In this document: positions 44,841 through 51,594 of the stretch, piece by piece
How positions within the stretch are numbered: the first letter of the stretch is position 1
How the letters are laid out: every line of letters begins with the position of its first letter
Origin: an uncultured Caryophanales bacterium
GTDB lineage: Bacteria > Bacillota_I > Bacilli_A > RF39 > UBA660
Length of the DNA stretch: 51,594 bases
Direction: 5' to 3'
Assembly (NCBI GenBank): GCA_947648915.1
Contig: CANSPQ010000007.1
Span: forward strand, 1 to 51,594
The notes under the pieces: model-generated
Seen by the model: the letters and a program-made list of their open reading frames with translations, nothing else
Told to the model about the DNA's origin: nothing
Databases searched by the model: none
Made by a program: the position numbers and the translations under genes

Positions 44841-46798
44841 TCTTCTTCAAAAATATCTAAACCAGGAATCTTCTCTGTTGCGGAACCAATATTCTCCTTA
44901 TTATCATTCTTTTGAATATTTTCTTTTTTGTCGTCTTCTTTTTTATCCGGTGCTTTTTGTAAAATTGTCAATTTAACAGTACCAGACCTGTTAATACTTG
45001 TTCCAGCCCTTACACTCTGTGAAATAACTGTTCCAACTGTTCCCTTTCCTGTTGTTACATATTCAAAAGAAAGAGAAATTCCATATTTTCTTGCATAGCT
45101 ACGTGCTTGTGCTTCTGTATCACCTGTAAAATCGGGTATGTTCCCAGATGGCAACTTACTATAGTATCCACTCTTTCCTGGAACAACTTCCTCGTATGGT
45201 TCATCAATATCAAATGTAAACTCTTTTACAATTTGTTTTTCTTCTAGTCCTAAATTAATCTTCATTGCTTGGACAACTTCGGCTAAACTATCTTCATAAA
45301 CCATATATTCATATACGGAAGCATTTACCAAAGGATCATAAATTGTTGCATCTGCTCCACTCAAATATAATTTTTGAATTCCTAGTAAATCCTCTAAATC
45401 TTCACCAGAACTTTTGGCAATAATATCTTTTCCAATATTATAGAAAGATAAGATTTGATTTGGACTCATATTGGTTTCCATACTATTACTAATCGTATCT
45501 AATAATTGGTTTAATGTATCCAAACTTCTTACTGTTTTTAATTTGTTTAAAATCGCACGCACAACCAATTGTTGGTGTTGTCCACGGACAAAATCATTCA
45601 CAACACCCTGTCCAATGTATTGCCTTGGACAAAAAAGTCTAGACCAAACATCCTCGCGATGGCGGGTAAATGCAAGTGCCTGTTCCCCGTTTAAAGTTTG
45701 AAAGCCTTTTTCTACATAGATTGTATTTTCTCCCCATTCGCGATTACTATTTTGTTCACAGAAAGCAAATGGGACATCAACATCAATACCACCTAAGGTA
45801 TCTACTAATTTTACTACACCTTTAAAGTTCATTTTGACATAATAATCAATATGAATTCCAGTGTAATTTTGAATGGTATCAATCATACATTGTTGTCCAT
45901 AAGAAGCTGCATGTGTAATTTTACTACGAGGATTTCCAGATACACACGCAATTGGAACAAAGCTATCTCTTGGAATACTTAAAATAGTTGTATTTAAGGT
46001 AGATGGATTAAATGTAATTAGCATCAGTGAATCTCCATTAAATGCACTATTGGATATATCTTCTAATTCAGAATCCACTCCTGTTAATAAAATGGTAAAA
46101 GGTTCTTTTAAAGAAGCATTTTTATTTACAAGTTCACTTTTTACTTCTTTCTCTTGTTTATAAATAACTTTTGTATCACTTGCAATATTTCCAAATTGAT
46201 ACCCTTCTGTATTTTGAAATAAGGTGACATAGCCCCCTGGTAAAAAGGCACCATCTATTTTTCCATCATATAAAGCTTGAATCAAAGTTGGATAATTCTC
46301 ATATTCTTGAATTTCATTTTTGAGTTTCTTCTTTTCAATGACTTCCTTTGGAATTTGATTTCCATCAACACTAGTAGAATCCCCTAGTATTCCAATCGCA
46401 CCATTTCCAAACACTTCTAATCTATCCGCCTTATTATCTTTTAAAACAACAAAGCTACTGTAATAATAGTTCTTATTGGTAGACATACGGTCTATCACTT
46501 GATAAGTTTTATGAATATAGTACCCCATAAACAATAGTATAACCGCATACAAAATGGTGACTGGAATATAAACATAGTATTTTCCTTTTTTACGAAACAT
46601 TGATTTTAAATACCCTAATCCAAAGCCAATCCACAATAACAAAATCATTAATGTTAAAACCAAACGTATTTTATTTTCAATCCCTGTTAATAGTGATAAT
46701 GCATATAACAAATAAACAGATGAAATTGTTAATAAAACAAAAAGTATCATCAAAATTAAAAATTTTTTAGGATTATTTTTAAATATTTTTTTTAGCAT
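44828..46798 (-). CDS. LytR-CpsA-Psr family protein with C-terminal PASTA domain
   Basis: A 656-residue membrane protein. Three membrane spans occupy 13-94. Residues 115-215 form an extracellular domain (GAIGILGDSTSV, ALYDGKIDGAFLPGGYVTLF) resembling part of a solute-binding protein. The LCP catalytic domain spans about 235-420: ILLTGVDS, NGDSLMLI (Asp256), LSIPRDS with Arg277, LVDTLGGIDVDVP and AFTRHRED. A PASTA-like repeat lies near 566-625 (IPDFTGDTEAQARSYARKYG), then an acidic Lys/Glu tail. LCP enzymes attach glycopolymers to peptidoglycan. The PASTA link to wall precursors parallels PrkC in this window. Confidence 0.92.
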   Translation of the reverse strand: MLKKIFKNNPKKFLILMILFVLLTISSVYLLYALSLLTGIENKIRLVLTLMILLLWIGFGLGYLKSMFRKKGKYYVYIPVTILYAVILLFMGYYIHKTYQVIDRMSTNKNYYYSSFVVLKDNKADRLEVFGNGAIGILGDSTSVDGNQIPKEVIEKKKLKNEIQEYENYPTLIQALYDGKIDGAFLPGGYVTLFQNTEGYQFGNIASDTKVIYKQEKEVKSELVNKNASLKEPFTILLTGVDSELEDISNSAFNGDSLMLITFNPSTLNTTILSIPRDSFVPIACVSGNPRSKITHAASYGQQCMIDTIQNYTGIHIDYYVKMNFKGVVKLVDTLGGIDVDVPFAFCEQNSNREWGENTIYVEKGFQTLNGEQALAFTRHREDVWSRLFCPRQYIGQGVVNDFVRGQHQQLVVRAILNKLKTVRSLDTLNQLLDTISNSMETNMSPNQILSFYNIGKDIIAKSSGEDLEDLLGIQKLYLSGADATIYDPLVNASVYEYMVYEDSLAEVVQAMKINLGLEEKQIVKEFTFDIDEPYEEVVPGKSGYYSKLPSGNIPDFTGDTEAQARSYARKYGISLSFEYVTTGKGTVGTVISQSVRAGTSINRSGTVKLTILQKAPDKKEDDKKENIQKNDNKENIGSATEKIPGLDIFEEESDE

Positions 46799-46832
46799 AG
46801 AGCATCATACTCCTCTCGTATCATCTTGTATT

Positions 46833-46861
46833 ATTATAACTAGTTTTTCTTATTTAAACAA
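46833..46861 (-). promoter_or_regulatory. Promoter of the LCP gene
   Basis: Minus-strand -35 TTGTTT (46856-46861), 17-bp spacer, -10 TATAAT (46833-46838), 35 bases before the start codon. Confidence 0.65.
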
Positions 46862-46944
46862 CTAGTACAATCACAATTTTCAAAAGTTCACAATATTTGA
46901 CAATTCAACTTTGGAACAAAATTGAATTTAAAGAATAAAATATA

Positions 46945-46973
46945 TTGTCAATAAAAGAATTATTTGTTATAAT
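46945..46973 (+). promoter_or_regulatory. Promoter of the tRNA-Cys/tRNA-Gly unit
   Basis: -35 TTGTCA (46945-46950), 17-bp spacer, -10 TATAAT (46968-46973), 18 bases before tRNA-Cys. Confidence 0.85.
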
Positions 46974-46990
46974 GGATTTGTCCAAAAAAT

Positions 46991-47064
46991 GGACCCGTAG
47001 CCAAGTGGTAAGGCATGGGACTGCAACTCCCTGATCGCTGGTTCAAATCCGGTCGGGTCCTCCA
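46991..47064 (+). tRNA. tRNA-Cys (anticodon GCA)
   Basis: A 74-base tRNA: acceptor GGACCCG/CGGGTCC, discriminator U, encoded CCA, anticodon loop CTGCAAC giving GCA, and T loop GGTTCAAATCC. The U73 discriminator and GCA anticodon fit cysteine. Confidence 0.96.
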
Positions 47065-47098
47065 TATAAAAATAAAACTGTGGACACAGTTTTTCTTT

Positions 47099-47172
47099 GC
47101 AGATGTGATTTAATGGTAGAATACGACCTTGCCAAGGTCGGTGCGGCGGTTCAATTCCGCTCATCTGCTCCA
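47099..47172 (+). tRNA. tRNA-Gly (anticodon GCC)
   Basis: A 74-base tRNA: acceptor GCAGATG/CATCTGC, discriminator U, encoded CCA, anticodon loop TTGCCAA in stem GACC/GGTC giving GCC, and T arm CGGTTCAATTCCG. It is cotranscribed with tRNA-Cys, 34 bases apart. Confidence 0.96.
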
Positions 47173-47183
47173 TTGAGAGAATT

Positions 47184-47207
47184 ACTCACACCCTCGTGTG
47201 AGTTTTA
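47184..47207 (+). terminator. Terminator of the tRNA pair
   Basis: An 8-bp perfect stem ACTCACAC/GTGTGAGT (47184-47191 and 47196-47203), loop CCTC, followed by TTTT. Confidence 0.88.
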
Positions 47208-47219
47208 TATTACAAAAAT

Positions 47220-47251
47220 ATCCTATATCACTCGTTGATATGGGATTTTTT
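47220..47251 (+). terminator. Second terminator-like hairpin after the tRNAs
   Basis: An 11-bp stem with one wobble pair (47220-47230 with 47236-47246), loop CTCGT and six T residues. Being tandem with the previous terminator and just before the 94-residue gene, it gives strong insulation, or belongs to the leader of that gene. Confidence 0.8.
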
Positions 47252-47275
47252 CATGTTTGAAAGGAGGATTTACAA

Positions 47276-47560
47276 ATGAAAATAACCATAGAATCTTTAG
47301 AATTTCCTTTATGTGTTAAAGAAAAACTTATGAAGATACCTAAAATATCAAAACTACATATTGAATTTGTAAATGGGAAAAATATTCATTTTGATAAAAC
47401 TAACCTTTCAATCAATGAGCCACACAAAGTTATTATTAGTAATGATTCATCTTGTATAATCTTATTATCTTATCTAAATGATAATAATTTATATTTGAAA
47501 GATAGTTTAGAAATTATTACTCTTGAATCCATAAAATTTTTGATTTTAAAAATGCTCTAA
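47276..47560 (+). CDS. Small protein of unknown function
   Basis: A 94-residue protein, not recognised. It is beta-rich with no cysteine motif, signal or span (MKITIESLEFPLCVKEKLMK at the start, LYLKDSLEIITLESIKFLIL near the end). The start is supported by AAAGGAGG eight bases upstream. It lies between the tRNA terminators and the recombinase promoter, so it may be the first gene of the mobile element or the last host gene. A/T-rich inverted repeats right after its stop (47561-47590) may end its transcript. Confidence 0.65.
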   Translation: MKITIESLEFPLCVKEKLMKIPKISKLHIEFVNGKNIHFDKTNLSINEPHKVIISNDSSCIILLSYLNDNNLYLKDSLEIITLESIKFLILKML

Positions 47561-47636
47561 AAAATAAATTTTTTGAAATTTTATTTTTCCCTTTATTTAT
47601 AAGGGTTTGCGAGCAAAAAAAATTTTTCGATGTCCG

Positions 47637-49526
<1,890 letters not shown>

Positions 49527-49562
49527 TATATTGGATGTATCTATTAAACGAAAGGAGGACTT

Positions 49563-50105
49563 ATGAATAATAGTTTAAATTTTAAAGAAATCGAAGAAAA
49601 TAAAAACTTGATTGCTCACTCTACTTATAATTGTATAAAAAATTTATTTTCAAAAGAAGAACAAGAAAATATTCTTGTAGCTGAAATAGATTCAGAATAT
49701 ATGGATGGTATTAAGTTATGTGAACATTACAATATTGATATGAAAACTGGAGCAAATTGTTTAATCTGCGAATGTAAAAGAGGAGAAAATAAAAGTTATG
49801 TTGCTCTTCTTGTACCAACTGGTTATAAGTATAATATGTCATCAACCGTTAGAAAATATACAAATTCAAGAATGGTATCAGTTGCCCCACTCGAATATGT
49901 TTTAGAACAAACTAAAATGGAATATGGGAGTATAAATCCTATTGGATTACCTAAAGAATGGAAGATATTTATTGATCCTAAAGTATTGGAAGTCGAAAGA
50001 ATTATATGTGGAAGTGGATTGCAAAAATCAAAACTTTCATTACCAAGTAAATATTTACTTAAATTACCTAATGCCGAATCATTAGATAATTTAGCAAAAG
50101 AATAA
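49563..50105 (+). CDS. YbaK/EbsC-family aminoacyl-tRNA deacylase-like protein
   Basis: A 180-residue protein of the YbaK/ProX editing fold, whose members hydrolyse mischarged aminoacyl-tRNA. Landmarks are KTGANCLICECKRGENKSYV, ALLVPTGYKYN, the conserved glycine-proline segment SINPIGLPKEWKIFIDPKVL and ERIICGSGLQKSKLSLPSKY. The N-terminal 45 residues are extra. AAAGGAGGAC precedes the ATG. It is the first of three genes that follow the recombinase; the tRNA substrate is not known. Confidence 0.8.
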   Translation: MNNSLNFKEIEENKNLIAHSTYNCIKNLFSKEEQENILVAEIDSEYMDGIKLCEHYNIDMKTGANCLICECKRGENKSYVALLVPTGYKYNMSSTVRKYTNSRMVSVAPLEYVLEQTKMEYGSINPIGLPKEWKIFIDPKVLEVERIICGSGLQKSKLSLPSKYLLKLPNAESLDNLAKE

Positions 50106-50131
50106 TTTTTTAATGAAAGGATAATGAAAAT

Positions 50132-50476
50132 ATGGATAAACAATTTGTAGAGGAATGGTTAAATAAATTAAAAAAATACTGGTTTAATAAAGAGATTGAT
50201 AATGCTGTTTCACTATTTAAAAAAACAACATTTTATCAAGAAACACCTTTCATGGAACCTTATACAGCTTTAGAAGAAATCAATGAGGAATGGCAACATG
50301 TTAAAAATGAGAATATCCAAAGTATTGAAATAAAACCTTTAGCAATTGATGGATATACAGTAATTGCACAGTGGATTTTAAAACAAAATGATATAAATTT
50401 TGATGGTATCTATGAAATTAAATTTAATGAAAATATGGAATGTATTTACTTTAAAAGTTGGGAGATGAAAAGATGA
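50132..50476 (+). CDS. NTF2-like (SnoaL-like) protein
   Basis: A 114-residue protein with an NTF2-like cone fold: an N-terminal helix (EEWLNKLKKYWFNKEIDNAV), VSLFKKTTFYQETPFMEPYT, a conserved W in INEEWQHV and three final strands (VIAQWILKQ, DGIYEIKFN, CIYFKSWEM). Family members are small ligand-binding proteins or enzymes. No catalytic residue can be named. AAAGGATAATG stands before the ATG. It overlaps the next gene by four bases. Confidence 0.72.
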   Translation: MDKQFVEEWLNKLKKYWFNKEIDNAVSLFKKTTFYQETPFMEPYTALEEINEEWQHVKNENIQSIEIKPLAIDGYTVIAQWILKQNDINFDGIYEIKFNENMECIYFKSWEMKR

Positions 50477-51069
50477 AAATATTATTGTCTAGTAACAAAC
50501 AAATCATAAAAAGTTTCTTAGAGGAAAATTCTAAAATTGGATTTATACCTACCGCATCAGAGTTAGATAATGATAGATGGTATATGGAGAAAGATAAAAA
50601 AGACCTAATAGAAATGAAATATAATATTACTAATATTGAAATTACGAGTGAAGGCAAGGAAGAAATTCTAAAGAAATTGGATAGCGTTGATGCTATATTT
50701 GTTGCTGGTGGAAACTGCTTTTATCTATTGCAACAACTAAAGCAAAAAGATATTATTCAAGAATTAATAGAATTTGCCAATAATAAACTCTATATTGGTT
50801 CAAGTGCAGGTTCATGCATTGCTTGCCCTTCAATCAATTATGTTAGTAAATTAGATGATAAAGAAGATGCTCCATTATTAAATGATTATCATGCAATGAA
50901 TTTAATAGATAAGTATATATTACCACATTACAAAAGTGATGAAGAATATACAAAATTAATTAATGAAATTATTAAAGATCATCCTAACTTACAATTTATA
51001 ACGTTAACTAATGACCAAGCAATTATAGTAAATAACAGAGATGACTATAAAATTATAGATACAGAATAA
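50473..51069 (+). CDS. Peptidase S51-like protein (dipeptidase E type)
   Basis: A 198-residue serine hydrolase with the class I glutamine amidotransferase-like fold of family S51. KIGFIPTASE and AIFVAGGNCFYLLQQL are typical, and YIGSSAGSCIA is the nucleophile elbow with Ser111. His152 (LPHYKS) is a candidate catalytic histidine. Relatives cleave Asp-X dipeptides or cyanophycin. The ATG at 50473 overlaps the preceding stop (ATGA), which I prefer over the in-frame start five codons earlier. Probably cytoplasmic and cotranscribed with the two previous genes. Confidence 0.82.
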   Translation: MKILLSSNKQIIKSFLEENSKIGFIPTASELDNDRWYMEKDKKDLIEMKYNITNIEITSEGKEEILKKLDSVDAIFVAGGNCFYLLQQLKQKDIIQELIEFANNKLYIGSSAGSCIACPSINYVSKLDDKEDAPLLNDYHAMNLIDKYILPHYKSDEEYTKLINEIIKDHPNLQFITLTNDQAIIVNNRDDYKIIDTE

Positions 51070-51081
51070 AACTTTATTTTT

Positions 51082-51103
51082 GAGCAAGAGATTGCTCTTT
51101 TTT
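51082..51103 (+). terminator. Terminator of the cargo operon
   Basis: A 6-bp stem GAGCAA/TTGCTC (51082-51087 and 51092-51097), loop GAGA, and six T residues. Confidence 0.85.
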
Positions 51104-51132
51104 GTTGTCTAAATTAGAAAGGAGGCAAAATT

Positions 51133-51315
51133 ATTAACTACTTTTTTCAAGTAGTCGTACCACAAATTCTTGATTATTTTAAAGAAAATAAAGAAGTAAT
51201 TCCTAACTATCTAATGCTTGAAGTTTTAAAAAAAGATAAACAATATCAAGAACAAATTGAGAAGATTTTAGAATTATCAAAAGAAAAAAATAAAAATAAT
51301 CAGAAAGGAAAATAA
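51133..51315 (+). CDS. Small charged protein with no ordinary start codon
   Basis: An open frame reading INYFFQVVVPQILDYFKENK and then a Lys/Glu-rich helix, ending QKGK at 51315. A near-perfect ribosome site (AAAGGAGG, 51118-51125) is followed seven bases later by ATT at 51133; no ATG, GTG or TTG is available there. ATT is a rare but real start codon. Alternatively this is a point-mutated ATG, or translation starts at an internal ATG (51214, 33 residues before the stop). It lies four bases before the relaxase start, in the place where mobilisation accessory genes are often found. Function unknown. Confidence 0.45.
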   Translation: MNYFFQVVVPQILDYFKENKEVIPNYLMLEVLKKDKQYQEQIEKILELSKEKNKNNQKGK

Positions 51316-51318
51316 AAA

Positions 51319-51594
51319 ATGAGCTATGCAATTTTTAGAGGTGAAGGTATTAAAACATTACAAGAATTATCACAAAAAGGTAGTCATAATGAGAGGACAA
51401 AAGAAAAATATAAATCTAATCCTAATATTAGAGTTGAAGATAGTAAAAATAACATTGAAATAATAAAATGTAATAAGTATGTAGATAAATTTTATGAAAT
51501 AACAAAAGAGTATCAAAAAGAACATTAAGATAGAATGAAGAATATGAGATCTGATAGAAAAAAGTCTTTTTATGATATGGTTAATGATTCTAAA
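51319..51594 (+). pseudogene. MobV/Pre relaxase with an in-frame TAA, cut by the window edge
   Basis: The frame opens with MSYAIFRGEGIKTLQELSQ and GSHNERTKEKYKSNPNI, the N-terminus of MobV/Pre mobilisation relaxases. It stops at TAA (51526-51528) after YQKEH. The same frame continues without any other stop to the edge as DRMKNMRSDRKKSFYDMVND, which again matches the family (RKDRKKSF...MVNDSK). One base change from GAA to TAA would explain it. The ATG at 51535 could restart translation but has no good ribosome site. Either the relaxase is inactive, or read-through or restart is used. AAAGGAAAAT lies before the first ATG. Confidence 0.8.

Noticed and set aside
47178-47251. Inverted repeats after tRNA-Gly as transposon ends
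   Set aside because: Both are short stems followed by T-runs on the plus strand and fit tandem terminators better.
51526-51528. Alternative genetic code reading TAA as an amino acid
   Set aside because: TAA is the normal stop of many other genes here (for example rplK-type and rpoB-rpoC TAATG junctions), so a local mutation is the simpler reading.

Overview
The window is about 51.6 kb of AT-rich chromosomal DNA using the standard bacterial code (TGA is a stop; no UGA tryptophan). Gene order (secE-nusG-rplKA-rplJL-ybxB-rpoBC; rlmN-prpC-prkC-rsgA-rpe; topA-xerC), consensus SigA-type promoters with 17-bp spacers and strong AGGAGG ribosome sites point to a low-GC Firmicute (Bacillota). LCP, PASTA kinase, sortase and a sortase-anchored adhesin indicate a Gram-positive wall. 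Pyruvate phosphate dikinase and 2-hydroxyacyl-CoA-dehydratase-type Fe-S proteins suggest an anaerobe, perhaps a gut Bacilli/Erysipelotrichia lineage; this placement is inference.

Layout. 1-0.45 kb: truncated XRE regulator. 0.76-3.4 kb: ppdK. 3.5-7.2 kb: topA, an unknown gene and xerC. 7.4-10.3 kb: a three-gene dehydratase/activase operon, divergent from a tiny Cys-rich protein. 10.5-15.3 kb: a thioester/SpaA-repeat adhesin and its sortase. 15.6-16.5 kb: an orphan gene. 16.6-21.8 kb: the rlmN-prpC-prkC-rsgA-rpe operon. 21.9-23.2 kb (plus strand): yidD, a metal-binding-protein-like lipoprotein and tRNA-Ser. 23.4-25.5 kb: a DUF433/DUF5615 toxin-antitoxin pair, a small membrane protein and an NrtR-like regulator. 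25.6-37.3 kb: the transcription/ribosomal protein cluster with L10 leader and an extra inserted gene. 37.4-46.8 kb: transglutaminase-like protein, phosphoesterase, two coiled-coil paralogues, FtsK, a candidate 6S RNA, a prepilin, a ZIP transporter and an LCP-PASTA protein. 47.0-47.2 kb: tRNA-Cys and tRNA-Gly.

From about 47.3 kb to the right edge the strand switches to plus and the content becomes that of a mobile element: a large serine recombinase behind a leader-peptide attenuator, three cargo genes (YbaK-like deacylase, NTF2-like protein, S51-type peptidase), a small ORF apparently lacking an ordinary start codon, and the start of a MobV/Pre relaxase interrupted by an in-frame TAA.

The most notable points are the interrupted relaxase, the sortase lacking any arginine after its catalytic cysteine, the thioester adhesin with paired cysteines in its repeats, the recombinase leader attenuator, the lipoprotein that lost its zinc histidines, the extra gene and promoter palindrome inside the nusG-rplK region, and the candidate 6S RNA. 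No CRISPR array, rRNA or complete insertion sequence was seen.
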